Below the pieces are notes generated by a model that had not been told where the DNA came from, did not search any database, and saw only the letters and a list, made by a program, of their open reading frames with translations. This document shows, one piece after another, positions 42,901 through 51,386 of a stretch of DNA of 64,000 bases; the first letter of the stretch is position 1, and each line of letters opens with the position of its first letter. The DNA is from Candidatus Woesearchaeota archaeon (GTDB taxonomy: Archaea > Nanobdellota > Nanobdellia > Woesearchaeales > 21-14-0-10-32-9). A program made the translations under genes and the position numbers. The stretch spans positions 200,339 to 264,338 of the forward strand of contig JAHKLZ010000005.1 in assembly GCA_020854775.1 (NCBI GenBank). Reading direction: 5' to 3'.

Positions 42901-43359
42901 ATGAGGATTTGGAGTGTTCATCCTAGGTTTTTGGATTCTAAAGGATTGGTGGCTTGTTGGCGTGAGACTTTGTTGGCTAAGCACGTTTTAGAGGGTAAGA
43001 CTAAGGGTTATAAGAATCATCCTCAGCTTATTAGGTTTAAGAATTGTGATTATTCTTTGGGAGTTATTAATTCTTATTTGTATTATTTGTTCTTGGAATC
43101 TGAGAGGCGAGGTTTTAATTTTGATATTTCTAAGTTTGAAAGGGTTTGCAAAGATTATTCTGGTTTAATTTTTCTTAATAGGGATCAATTATTATTTGAA
43201 TTTGAGCATTTGTATAAGAAAATCTTGTTTAGGAGTCCTTCTGAGCTTAGTTTTTCTTTGGAAGAACTTGAAAAGTTAAGTTTGTTGGATTTGCAAAGTT
43301 TTTCTCATCCTTTGTTTGTTTTGATAGAAGGTCGTGTTGAGTCTTGGGAAATTGTTTGA
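42901..43359 (+). CDS. Pyrimidine dimer DNA glycosylase (Pyr_excise family)
   Basis: A 152-residue protein. MRIWSVHPRFLDSKGLVACWRETLLAKHVL and KGYKNHPQLIRFK match the T4 endonuclease V-type family (Pyr_excise), with a C-terminal extension of helices. It cuts the glycosidic bond at UV dimers. The ATG at 42901 is chosen over 42892 because it starts the family motif directly. A TATA-like TTTATAATTA lies about 25 bases before. Confidence 0.85.
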   Translation: MRIWSVHPRFLDSKGLVACWRETLLAKHVLEGKTKGYKNHPQLIRFKNCDYSLGVINSYLYYLFLESERRGFNFDISKFERVCKDYSGLIFLNRDQLLFEFEHLYKKILFRSPSELSFSLEELEKLSLLDLQSFSHPLFVLIEGRVESWEIV

Positions 43360-43372
43360 TTTTTTTGTTGTT

Positions 43373-44392
43373 TTATTTTATTATTATGTTTTCTTTTGGT
43401 GTGTCTGTATTGTATTCTTGTTTTTCTTGGAAGAATGCTTCGAAGTCTATCCAGGTTTTCCATTTTCCTCGTATTTTGTGTTTTATGTGTGTTAATAGTG
43501 CTACTCTTGATGGTTTATGGTCTGACATTAATTCGTAGTTAGGTAAGTGTTTTTGTATTTGTTCTGTGAATTTCATTGTTTCGGTGTGTGTCGGCATGTT
43601 TTCTTTTTTTAGTCTTTCTTTAGATGCGCCTATGAACATGTATGATTTTACTTCTACGAAGTCTGGTTCTGCTTTTTTTATGAGTTCTGCGTATTTTTCT
43701 GGGTTTTTATCATTCATTCCTTTGATTAATGTTATCCTGATGCATGTTCTGTATTTTTTTTCTTTTAGTTCTTCTAGGCTTTTTAGTAGTCTTTCCCAGT
43801 AATCTGTGAATAATGGTTTTCCTGTTTCTCGTAGTGTTTCTTTGTCTGCTCCGTCCACGCTTAGATATAGTTGTGTTATTCTTCCTAGTTTTTTTATGCT
43901 TTCTGGGTTTTGTCCGTTTGTTACTAGGAATGTTGATATTCTTTGTTTATGCATTTCTTGTATTAATTCGTTTACTTTGGGATAGTTTATTGGTTCTCCT
44001 GTCAGTGATAGTGCTGCGTGTTTGATTTTTTTTGATTCTTTTAATGCTTTTTTGTCTGTTTTGTCGTTTCCGAAGAATCCTATTAGTAGTTTATGATGTG
44101 CTTCTTTTGCTTCTTCTAGTACTTTGTTTGGTTCGTCTATGTTCCATATCCAATCTTTTGATACTGGTGATTTGTAGTCTCTCCAGCAAAATACGCATCT
44201 GTTCGCACAGCTCATGCTAGTCGTCATTTGTAAGCATTGATGCGTGTTTATTCCGTAGAATTTGTGTTTGTAACAAGTTCCTTTTCCCAGTATTGTTTTC
44301 TTTGTCCATCCGCATATTTTGACTGCGCTGTGACTTCCTGCGGTTCTGTATCCTTGTTTTTCTAGGTTTTTTTTGATTTCCTTAGTTATCAT
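43373..44392 (-). CDS. taw1: 4-demethylwyosine synthase Taw1 (TYW1)
   Basis: A 339-residue radical SAM protein. The 4Fe-4S motif CANRCVFCW lies at about residues 62-70 after KHKFYGINTHQCLQMTTSM. Later blocks are AALSLTGEPINYPKVNELI, FLVTNGQNP, LYLSVDGADKETL and VEVKSYMFIGASKERL. It builds the tricyclic base at G37 of tRNA-Phe from pyruvate and SAM. The ATG at 44392 gives a typical start; a further one is at 44401. Its 5' end is divergent from the GH15 gene. Confidence 0.95.
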   Translation of the reverse strand: MITKEIKKNLEKQGYRTAGSHSAVKICGWTKKTILGKGTCYKHKFYGINTHQCLQMTTSMSCANRCVFCWRDYKSPVSKDWIWNIDEPNKVLEEAKEAHHKLLIGFFGNDKTDKKALKESKKIKHAALSLTGEPINYPKVNELIQEMHKQRISTFLVTNGQNPESIKKLGRITQLYLSVDGADKETLRETGKPLFTDYWERLLKSLEELKEKKYRTCIRITLIKGMNDKNPEKYAELIKKAEPDFVEVKSYMFIGASKERLKKENMPTHTETMKFTEQIQKHLPNYELMSDHKPSRVALLTHIKHKIRGKWKTWIDFEAFFQEKQEYNTDTPKENIIIK

Positions 44393-44484
44393 GTCTTGCA
44401 TTGTTTTTAGTATTCTTTTGTTTAATAAAAAGTTGGTGTTTTTTACCCGTAAATTTTATAAGTATTAGTTTCTTTAGTTTTTTT

Positions 44485-46308
44485 ATGTTAAATCATGGTA
44501 TTGTTGGAAACTGTAAGACTTGTGCTTTAATTAATAATGCATCTGTTGAATGGATGTGTTTTCCTGATTTTGATAGTCCTAGTGTTTTTGGTAAATTGTT
44601 GGATGAAAAGAATGGTGGTTCTTTTGAAGTTATTCCTGAGGGTGATTACGAGGTTTCTCAGAGTTATGATGGTTATACTGCTGTTTTAGAGACTTTTTTT
44701 CGTTCTAAGAAGTCTTCTTTTAAGGTTGTGGATTTTTTTCCTAGGTATCGTAAGATTCTTCCTAATAATAAGACTGGTTTGTTTCGTCAGAGTTATTTTG
44801 TTCGTTTAGTTATTCCTTTGCGTGGTAAGTCTAAAGTTAGTTTTGTGTATAATCCTAGGCCTGGTTATGCTCGTTTTAAAGTTAAGAATTCTGTTTATGA
44901 TGGTTTGCTTGTTAGTTCTGCTGGTAAGGATAGTGTTGCTTTGTGTTCTAATGTTGATTATGATTCTTTGCTTCGTAATGATTCTTTTGTTTTGGATAAG
45001 ACTTTTTATTTTGTTGTTGGTGCTGATTCTTCAGACGGTATTAATGTTTCTTATTTGAAGAGGTTGGCTAGTTCTACTATTAGTTATTGGAAGCGTTGGG
45101 TTTCTACTTTGGTTATTCCTTCCGGTAATAGTGATGCTATTATTCGTAGCGCGATTACTTTGAAGTTGTTGACTTATTCTCAGACTGGTGCTATTGTGGC
45201 TGCGCCTACTACTAGTATTCCTGAGGAGGTTGGTTCTGTTAGGAATTGGGATTATCGTTTTTGTTGGGTTCGTGATGCTGCTTTTACTGTTAGTGCTTTT
45301 AAAAAGATTGGTCGTGATTATGAGGCTAAGAAGCTTATTGAGTTCATGTTTAATAATTCTTTGAAGAAGAAGAAGTCTTTGCAGTTGATGTATGGTATTC
45401 GTGGTGAGACTAAGTTAACTGAGAAGTTGCTTAAGCATTTAGATGGTTTTAAGGGTAGTAAGCCTGTTAGGATTGGTAATGCTGCTTATAAGCAGAAGCA
45501 GAATGATATTTATGGTAGTTTGATTGATTTGATTTATATGTATTATATTTTTTATGAGTATGAGAGTAAGCTTAGGAGGAAGCATTGGGATTTTCTTATG
45601 TATTTGGTTAAGGAAATTAAGAATAATTGGAGGAAGCCTGATCATGGTATTTGGGAGTTTCGTGGTCAGAAGCAGCATTTTGTTTATTCTAAGTTGATGT
45701 GTTATGTTGGTATGGATTTTGCTATGAAGATTGCTCAACATTTTGGTAAGTCTTCTTATGCTGAGAGTTGGGCTGTTCTTCGTGATACTATTAAGGATGA
45801 TATTCTTAGGAATGGTTGGAATGAAGAGGTTCGTGGTTTTACTATGTTTTATGGTTCTGATGATTTTGATGCTTCTATTTTGAAGATGAGTTATCATGAT
45901 TTTTTGGATAGGGATGATCCTAGGTTGATTAACACTGTTTTGATGATTAATAAGCATCTTAGGATTGATTCTTTGGTTCATAGGTATAAGATCGTGGATG
46001 ATTTTGGTGTTTCTAGTAGTACTTTTAGTATTTGTTCTTTTTGGTTGGTTGATGCTTTGTATAAGATTGGTTTGGAGGATGATGCTAGGAAGATGTATAG
46101 TGAGCTTCGTAGTTATAGTAATCCTTTGGGTTTGTACGCTGAAGATTTAACTATTGATAAGAAGGAGAATATTGGTAATTTTCCTCAGGCTTATACGCAT
46201 ATCGCGTTGATTAATTCTTCTCTTCTTCTAAGTGAGTGGAATACTCATAGATTAAAGCCTAGTCAAGAAATTAAGGATTTTAGGATTAGAAGAAAAATCG
46301 TGAAATAA
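44485..46308 (+). CDS. GH15 family glycoside hydrolase (glucoamylase/trehalase type)
   Basis: A 607-residue protein. An N-terminal beta domain (HGIVGNCKTCALINNASVEW; FSIF-type strands) is followed by an (alpha/alpha)6 barrel with VGSVRNWDYRFCWVRDAAFT (about 250-269), HGIWEFRGQKQHFVYSK (general acid Glu) and LYAEDLTI (general base Glu). No signal peptide, so it is cytoplasmic. Trehalose or an alpha-glucan is the likely substrate. The ATG at 44485 has TTTTATAAG (about 44454-44462) upstream. Confidence 0.92.
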   Translation: MLNHGIVGNCKTCALINNASVEWMCFPDFDSPSVFGKLLDEKNGGSFEVIPEGDYEVSQSYDGYTAVLETFFRSKKSSFKVVDFFPRYRKILPNNKTGLFRQSYFVRLVIPLRGKSKVSFVYNPRPGYARFKVKNSVYDGLLVSSAGKDSVALCSNVDYDSLLRNDSFVLDKTFYFVVGADSSDGINVSYLKRLASSTISYWKRWVSTLVIPSGNSDAIIRSAITLKLLTYSQTGAIVAAPTTSIPEEVGSVRNWDYRFCWVRDAAFTVSAFKKIGRDYEAKKLIEFMFNNSLKKKKSLQLMYGIRGETKLTEKLLKHLDGFKGSKPVRIGNAAYKQKQNDIYGSLIDLIYMYYIFYEYESKLRRKHWDFLMYLVKEIKNNWRKPDHGIWEFRGQKQHFVYSKLMCYVGMDFAMKIAQHFGKSSYAESWAVLRDTIKDDILRNGWNEEVRGFTMFYGSDDFDASILKMSYHDFLDRDDPRLINTVLMINKHLRIDSLVHRYKIVDDFGVSSSTFSICSFWLVDALYKIGLEDDARKMYSELRSYSNPLGLYAEDLTIDKKENIGNFPQAYTHIALINSSLLLSEWNTHRLKPSQEIKDFRIRRKIVK

Positions 46309-46322
46309 AAAAAGAAAAAAGG

Positions 46323-47042
46323 TTAGTTGAATTTACATACTTGTACGCATTGTAGTGTGCAGAATTCTGCTTCTGGGTCGTTTCTGCATGCTGATTCGCA
46401 TTCGTAGAATTTACCTTCTATGTAAGTGCAGGCATCTTCTGGTATGTATTCACATTCGTTGAATTCTGGTAGTGGTGTTCCGCCTATTTGTGCACATGCT
46501 TCATATTTGTTTTCTGGAAGGTTAAGTTCTTCGTAGTTAAGTTCTTCTGTGAAGTATTCTCCTTGGTGTATGCATCCTCTTGGGAAGCTTTCCATGATTG
46601 GGTTGCCTGCTTCTTTACATTCTTGGAAATTAGTTACTTGTTTTTCTTGGTTTAGTGGTTGTATGTTTGTTGCTCCTTTTGTTTCTGCTTCGCATCTATT
46701 TCCGAATGTTTGAATTATTGTTATTTCTCCTTCTTGTGTTGGTATTGTTAGTTCTCCTGTTACTGGCATGTATTCTTTTGTGCAGATTCCTGGTTCTCTG
46801 TAGTATTCTTCGTATTCTGGGCATTGTGTTTCCCATACTCTGACGCATTCGTTTAGTGATGGGCACCACGTGTATCCTGCGCTTGGTATGCATCCGTATT
46901 CATCTGTGTCTCCGCCTAGTATTGGTTCTTCTGTGTCGTTATCGTTTGCGTTTTGGTCATTTGTTTGTTCTTTTGTGCATGCTGTTATTGTTAAAGCAAG
47001 TATTAACAATAATGCTAATAGTAAGTATTTTGTTTTTTTCAT
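46323..47042 (-). CDS. Cys-rich lipoprotein
   Basis: A 239-residue protein. The signal YLLLALLLILALTITAC ends in a lipobox (L-T-I-T-A-C), lipidated at about Cys22. An acidic linker (NDQNANDNDTEEPILGG) follows, then a domain with 16 or more Cys (DEYGCIPSAGYTWCPSLNEC; PEDACTYIEGKFYECESACR). AGGTGA lies 5 bases before the ATG at 47042; a GTG at 47051 in the same frame is less likely. Function unknown. Confidence 0.85.
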   Translation of the reverse strand: MKKTKYLLLALLLILALTITACTKEQTNDQNANDNDTEEPILGGDTDEYGCIPSAGYTWCPSLNECVRVWETQCPEYEEYYREPGICTKEYMPVTGELTIPTQEGEITIIQTFGNRCEAETKGATNIQPLNQEKQVTNFQECKEAGNPIMESFPRGCIHQGEYFTEELNYEELNLPENKYEACAQIGGTPLPEFNECEYIPEDACTYIEGKFYECESACRNDPEAEFCTLQCVQVCKFN

Positions 47043-47104
47043 TATTTTCACCTTTTTTTGTTTTTTTTTTAATTTTATATGTATTATTGTTGGTTAAAGC
47101 ATTG

Positions 47105-47120
47105 AAGTATTTAAATACTT
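47105..47120 (-). promoter_or_regulatory. 16-bp perfect palindrome upstream of the lipoprotein gene
   Basis: AAGTATTTAAATACTT is a perfect palindrome about 65 bases before the ATG at 47042. A TATA-like TTTATAT (47074-47080, minus: ATATAAA) lies between it and the gene. It could be an operator, or a TATA-like element itself; the sequence is AT-only, so chance is possible. Confidence 0.4.
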
Positions 47121-47170
47121 TTTAGTGTTCTATTTGGGTTGAAGTCATAGTTAGAATTGTCATAAATTGT

Positions 47171-47266
47171 TATAAAAAAAAAGAAAATGCCTTCACGAAG
47201 TTGTTTGGGGGGGTTGCTAAGTGAAGGCAATAGAAAATAAAAGGTCGGGCTTTTCGCCCTTTTTTG
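47171..47266 (-). terminator. ftsZ 3' hairpins, bidirectional terminator candidate
   Basis: After the ftsZ stop (minus strand) comes GGGC-GAAAA-GCCC (47247-47259) and then TGCCTTCAC/GTGAAGGCA (47188-47196 with 47221-47229), followed by a T-run with one C (47173-47186 on minus). This is a strong hairpin plus T-tract. On the + strand the small hairpin is itself followed by TTTTTT (47260-47265), so it could stop transcripts from both sides. The large loop holds seven consecutive G on the + strand (47207-47213). Confidence 0.6.
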
Positions 47267-47269
47267 TGT

Positions 47270-48316
47270 TTATCTTACTATTTCTATGCCTAGTTCGCTG
47301 CTTAGCTGTTGTCTTGCTGCTTCTGCGTGTTTAGCTGTTGGTTTGCCTAGTATCCATGGGGATTTTACTCCTGTTATGATTGTCATAACAGTGATTTTTC
47401 CTTTCATGTCGTCGGATACTCTTGCGCCCCATATTACGTTTGCATCTTCGTCCATTGCTTCTGTGACTAGTTCTCCTATTTTGCTAATTTCGTCTAGGGT
47501 CATGTCCATTCCGCCGTGGATTTGGATGATTGCTCCGCTTGCTCCTTCGTAGCTGATGTCTAGTAGTGGGTTGCTTAGTGCTCCTTTTACTGATTCTTCT
47601 ACTCTGTTTGCTGTGTCGCTTGCGCCTACGCCGATTGCTGCTACGTCTCCGTTTGTCATGATTGTTCTTACGTCTGCGTAATCTAGGTTTACCAGTGATG
47701 GTACCGCTATTGTTTCTACAATTCCTTTTATCATTGTTGCTACTAGTTCGTTTGCTACTGCGAATGCTTGTTGTACTGGTAGGTTTCCTGCGATTTGTAC
47801 TAGTCTGTTGTTATCGATTACGATTACTGTGTCTGATACTTTTCTTAGTTGTTGTAGGCCGTATTCTGCTTTGTCTACTCTTGCTCTTTCTATTTTGAAT
47901 GGCATTGTTACGGTTCCGATTACGATTGCGCCCATGTCTCTTGCTACTTGTGCTACGATTGGTGCTGCTCCTGTTCCGGTTCCGCCTCCCATTCCTGCGC
48001 ATACGAAGACCATATCTGATCCTTTTAGTGCGTCTTTAATACTTGATAGGCTTTCTTGTGCTGCTTCTGCTCCTTTTTCTGGGTAGCCTCCGCATCCTAG
48101 TCCGCGTGTGACGTCTTTTCCTATTAGGAATTTTCTGTCTGCTTCTACGATGTTTAGGTGTTGTTGGTCGGTGTTGCATGCTAGGATTTCTGCTCCTTGG
48201 ACTCCTTTTAGGTAGAGCCAGTTTGTCATGTTTGTTCCACCGCCACCGCATCCGATGACTTTGATGTTTGCTTGTCCTACGTCTAGTTCTGGTTGGTATT
48301 CATTTATTTTTTCCAT
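47270..48316 (-). CDS. ftsZ: Cell division protein FtsZ
   Basis: A 348-residue tubulin-like GTPase. GCGGGGTNMTNWLYLKGV (T1), MGGGTGTGAAPIVAQVA (GTP-binding signature, about 110-126), NNRLVQIAG, NLDYADVRTIMTNGDVA (T7 loop) and a C-terminal domain ending with ELGIEIVR. It lacks a long variable tail. The ATG at 48316 follows GGAGGGGG by about 11 bases; an ATG at 48358 in frame is less conserved. Codon use is GC-richer than neighbours, as expected of a highly expressed gene. Confidence 0.97.
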   Translation of the reverse strand: MEKINEYQPELDVGQANIKVIGCGGGGTNMTNWLYLKGVQGAEILACNTDQQHLNIVEADRKFLIGKDVTRGLGCGGYPEKGAEAAQESLSSIKDALKGSDMVFVCAGMGGGTGTGAAPIVAQVARDMGAIVIGTVTMPFKIERARVDKAEYGLQQLRKVSDTVIVIDNNRLVQIAGNLPVQQAFAVANELVATMIKGIVETIAVPSLVNLDYADVRTIMTNGDVAAIGVGASDTANRVEESVKGALSNPLLDISYEGASGAIIQIHGGMDMTLDEISKIGELVTEAMDEDANVIWGARVSDDMKGKITVMTIITGVKSPWILGKPTAKHAEAARQQLSSELGIEIVR

Positions 48317-48772
48317 TTTTTTTGTTTCCCCCTCCACTTTTTTTGTTTTGTTGAGCATAAGCTTTTCCTGGCTTGGGACCAGTATCGAGCAAGGCCCTGT
48401 TTTTATTGGAGTTTAAGTTTTTTTGGTGCCGAGAATTTGTTAGTTATTTTTTGATATATATTTTATTTTATATACTTTCAACTAGCAAAACATTTATATA
48501 GTCTTTCATCTCAGTACCTTTTAGAACACGTTGTGACTTTCGCCAAGGTCACGTTTGATTTAATCGCTAGGGTTTGATTGTTCGTCGAAACCGTCTCGCC
48601 AAAAACGTTTTTCGATGATTTAGGAATTTCTGTTTTGTTTAACCCTCAACTTCAATTACTTAGTTTACTTTGGTATGTTATATATAAATGTTTTTATTCT
48701 GGAATTGAGTATATATAAATAGTAGTTTCTCAAAATATATGTTATAGAATAATAGTTTGTTTTTTTTGTCGT
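48317..48772 (-). promoter_or_regulatory. ftsZ leader and upstream region
   Basis: On the minus strand a TATA-like TATATAAAATAAAATATATA (about 48455-48475) should start ftsZ. The leader of about 110 bases has a GC-rich segment with CTGG-TCCCAAG-CCAG (48368-48382) and the ribosome-binding site GGAGGGGG. Beyond it, the + strand TATA-like TTTATATA (48493-48500) precedes the possible RNA below; 48640-48772 is AT-rich with TATATAAAT copies at about 48680 and 48710 and nothing else I recognise. Confidence 0.5.
48525..48625 (+). ncRNA. Possible structured small RNA with twin hairpins
   Basis: Two hairpins follow a TATA-like box (48493-48500). Hairpin 1: GTGACTTT (48533-48540) with AAGGTCAC (48545-48552), loop CGCC, one G-T pair. 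Hairpin 2: TCGTCGAAA (48582-48590) with TTTCGATGA (48610-48618), plus a 3-bp inner stem, and loop CTCGCCAAAA. Both loops expose CGCCAA. Between them TTTGATT occurs twice. No known family recognised; strand is inferred from the TATA box. Confidence 0.4.
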
Positions 48773-49303
48773 CTAAGAATTATACAATATTACTTTTCTT
48801 CCGCGATATAATCCCATCGAACTAAGTTGTTCGTATTGGGTTGGAGCAAGTATTAAATATATTATATTGAATTTATATTTCTCTTTTATTTCATTAGTTT
48901 TATCTCTTATTATTGTTTGATCTAGTTCTTCTCCCACTATTAATAGACTTGCTTTATCTTTTTCTTCTTCTCCATGAAGTATCACTGTATTCACTCCTTT
49001 TACATTCGCTATAAAGTCCGAAAATTCTTTGAGTGCTGATTTTTTATCCTCCAGAAGTCCTGAGAATAAGTCTATGTTTTGTTTAATTGAAGAGTATGTT
49101 TTTAAGTATCTATCTTTGGTTTCTTGAACTAACTCTAAGTCTTTTAGTTGTTGCAATATTCTGTGTGTTGATGCTGGGGGAACTTTTGTTATTCTAGATA
49201 TTTCTCTCAAATAATAAGTCTTATCTGAGTTATTTATGAACAATCGCAGTATTTTTATTATTTTTTTGTCAAATAGAGTCTCTATTATCTTTTTTTTGTC
49301 CAT
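48773..49303 (-). CDS. Winged-helix regulator with degenerate nucleotidyltransferase-like domain
   Basis: A 176-residue protein. The N-terminal winged helix (about 5-75) has KIIKILRLFINNSDKTYYLRE, ISRITKVPPASTHRILQQLK and a wing. The C-terminal 85 residues (ANVKGVNTVILHGEEEKDKA, LLIVGEELD, KYKFNIIYLILAP) look like a nucleotidyltransferase-fold remnant lacking the G-S and D-x-D catalytic motif. The palindrome TGGAACATTGTTCCA lies next to its promoter, which suggests autoregulation. It is divergent from the trmG10 gene. Confidence 0.75.
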   Translation of the reverse strand: MDKKKIIETLFDKKIIKILRLFINNSDKTYYLREISRITKVPPASTHRILQQLKDLELVQETKDRYLKTYSSIKQNIDLFSGLLEDKKSALKEFSDFIANVKGVNTVILHGEEEKDKASLLIVGEELDQTIIRDKTNEIKEKYKFNIIYLILAPTQYEQLSSMGLYRGRKVILYNS

Positions 49304-49345
49304 TTTGATTGAATCTCGACTTAAACTATATAAATATTTCTATTT

Positions 49346-49360
49346 TGGAACATTGTTCCA
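49346..49360 (-). promoter_or_regulatory. 15-bp operator candidate TGGAACATTGTTCCA
   Basis: A perfect odd-centred palindrome (7+1+7) about 43-57 bases before the regulator ATG at 49303; a TATA-like AATATTTATATAG (about 49325-49337) lies between the palindrome and the gene. A further half-site GAAACAAT follows at 49366. Its placement directly upstream of the TATA box fits activator or BRE-blocking repressor binding, and it could affect the divergent trmG10 gene as well. Confidence 0.65.
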
Positions 49361-49420
49361 TTTTTGAAACAATAGTTTTTTTAGAAAATATTAAAACAAA
49401 ATAACAATCACGTAAACTCT

Positions 49421-50398
49421 ATGAAGCCTTATTTGATTGGATTGTTGTTTTCTAAATATAATTTAGAATTAGGCAAGACTGAAGCATTGTTATGTTTTAA
49501 AACATATTTTGAAGTAGAAGAGATTTTGTTTGTTGATAATTTTTGTGTGTTTTCTGTTAAGGGAGTTCCTGGAGATATTTTGAATTGTGTTAAAAGATTA
49601 GCTTTTACGAAAGAAGCTTTTGTTGTTTCTAAAAATGTTGAATGGTCTGTTGATTTAATTAGTTTTGTTAATGATTTTAATTTGAAGCACGGTGTTGATT
49701 CTTGTTTTAAAGTTGAATTATTTTTGAAACAGAAAAATATTGATTTGATTAATACTGTTGCGAACGTTGTTTTAGAATCTGGTTTGTCTGGGAAGATTTG
49801 TCTTTCTAAGCCTGATTTAGTTGTTTGTTCTTTCATTCATGAGTTTTATGGTTTGAGTATCTGGGTTAACAAAGACCCTTATAGATTGAGGAGGCCTCAT
49901 TTGAAAGTTAAACCTCATCCTAGCGGGATTGATCCTAGGCTTGCTAAAGCTATGATTAATTTGGCTTCTGCTAAAAAAGAAGTTATGGATCCTTTTTGTG
50001 GTGCTGGAGGTATTTTAGAGGAAGTTAAGCTTCTTGGTTTAAATTACGTAGGAGTTGATGTTTCGTGGAAGATGATTAATCTTGCTAGAGCTAATCTTAA
50101 TAGTAAAGATAATTTGTTTTGTATGAATGCTTTATCTTGGGATAAAAAGGTTGAGTGCGTTGTTACTGATTTACCTTATGGTAAGAATTCTAAGCTTGAT
50201 GGTTCTTTAGATTCTTTAATTAGTGGTTTTTTTGATGTTTTTAATTCTTTAACTTCTAGAATCGTTGTTTGTGCTCCTAACACTTATGATTTGGAAAGTG
50301 TCGCGTTTAATCATGGTTGGTCTTTGTTGTTTAAATTTGAGGTTTATGTTCATGGTTCTTTGACTCGTAGAATTCATGTTTTCGAGTTAAATAAGTAA
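49421..50398 (+). CDS. trmG10: tRNA (guanine10-N2)-methyltransferase, archaeal Trm-G10 type
   Basis: A 325-residue protein. An N-terminal THUMP-type RNA-binding domain (about 1-150) precedes the methyltransferase: HPSGIDPRLAKAMINLASAK, MDPFCGAGGILEEVKLLG (motif I, about 190), YVGVDVSWKMINLARANL and VVTDLPYGKNSKL (N-D-L-P-Y type motif IV, about 248). It methylates G10 of tRNA. GTAAACTCT precedes the ATG; the start is the only good one. Confidence 0.93.
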   Translation: MKPYLIGLLFSKYNLELGKTEALLCFKTYFEVEEILFVDNFCVFSVKGVPGDILNCVKRLAFTKEAFVVSKNVEWSVDLISFVNDFNLKHGVDSCFKVELFLKQKNIDLINTVANVVLESGLSGKICLSKPDLVVCSFIHEFYGLSIWVNKDPYRLRRPHLKVKPHPSGIDPRLAKAMINLASAKKEVMDPFCGAGGILEEVKLLGLNYVGVDVSWKMINLARANLNSKDNLFCMNALSWDKKVECVVTDLPYGKNSKLDGSLDSLISGFFDVFNSLTSRIVVCAPNTYDLESVAFNHGWSLLFKFEVYVHGSLTRRIHVFELNK

Positions 50399-50465
50399 TT
50401 CTACGAAGTTTTTTTATTGGAAATATTTATATAATGCTTTGTCTCTTGCATTTTAGGTGATTTTG

Positions 50466-51386
50466 ATGTTGGTTAATACTAAGAGTATGCTTAAGAAAGC
50501 TCAAAGGGAAGGTTATGCTGTCGGGGCGTTTAATACTAGTAATTTGGAGTTTACTAAAGCTATTATTAGGGCTGCTGAAGAATTAAAGTCGCCTGTGATT
50601 ATTCAAACTTCTACTAGTGCTATTAATTATGCTGGTATTAACGAGATTCAAAGTATTGTTAGTAGTGTTGCTAAAAAAGCTAAGATCCCTGTTGCTTTGC
50701 ATTTGGATCATGGTCCTGATTTGTTTTGGGCTAAGAAGTGTTTGAGTAATGGTTATACTTCTGTTATGATTGATGCTTCTTCTTTGTCTTTTAAAGAAAA
50801 TGTTTCTGTAACTAAGAAAGTTGTTGCTTCTGCGAAAAAATTTGGTGCGAGTGTTGAAGCTGAGCTTGGTGCTCTTCAAGGTATTGAGGATGAAGTTAAT
50901 GTTAGTTCTAGTAATGCTTTTTTGACTGATCCTCTTGATGCTAAGAAGTTTGTTGAGCTTACTGGTTGTGATTCTTTAGCTGTCGCTATTGGTACTAGTC
51001 ACGGCCCTTATAAATTTAAGGATAAATCTAATCTTGATTTTTCTAGATTGAGAGCTATTCGTGACTTAGTTAAGGTGCCTTTAGTTCTTCATGGTGCTTC
51101 TTCTATTCCTGCTAAAGTTGTTAGTAAGACTCAGAAATTTGGTGGTAAGTTAAAGAATGCTCATGGTGTTTCTGATTCTGATTTGAGAAAAGCTGTTAAG
51201 TTAGGTGTTTGTAAAGTTAATATTGATTCTGATTTGAGATTGGTTTTTAATGCTTCTTTAAGAGAATTTCTTAGTTTGAATCCTGGTGTTTATGATCCTA
51301 GGACTATTTTGAGTTTTACTAATGATGCAATTTATGAGTTTGTTAAGCAGAAAATTAGGGTTCTTGGTAGTGTTAATAAAGCTTAA
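50466..51386 (+). CDS. fba: Class II fructose-bisphosphate aldolase family
   Basis: A 306-residue TIM-barrel. It has AVGAFNTSNLEFTKAIIRAAE, PVIIQTSTSA, VALHLDHGPD (zinc His, catalytic Asp), SVMIDASSLSFKEN, EAELGALQGIED, AIGTSHGPYKF, LVLHGASSIP and VNIDSDLRLVF, all class II FBA/tagatose aldolase motifs. It cleaves FBP to DHAP and G3P, or a related ketose-bisphosphate. The ATG at 50466 is supported by AGGTGA (50455-50460); a GTG at 50457 is in frame but lies within it. Confidence 0.94.
   Translation: MLVNTKSMLKKAQREGYAVGAFNTSNLEFTKAIIRAAEELKSPVIIQTSTSAINYAGINEIQSIVSSVAKKAKIPVALHLDHGPDLFWAKKCLSNGYTSVMIDASSLSFKENVSVTKKVVASAKKFGASVEAELGALQGIEDEVNVSSSNAFLTDPLDAKKFVELTGCDSLAVAIGTSHGPYKFKDKSNLDFSRLRAIRDLVKVPLVLHGASSIPAKVVSKTQKFGGKLKNAHGVSDSDLRKAVKLGVCKVNIDSDLRLVFNASLREFLSLNPGVYDPRTILSFTNDAIYEFVKQKIRVLGSVNKA

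Noticed and set aside
45439..45981. A 180-codon minus-strand frame inside GH15
   Set aside because: It is antisense to a clearly conserved catalytic domain and has low-complexity composition.
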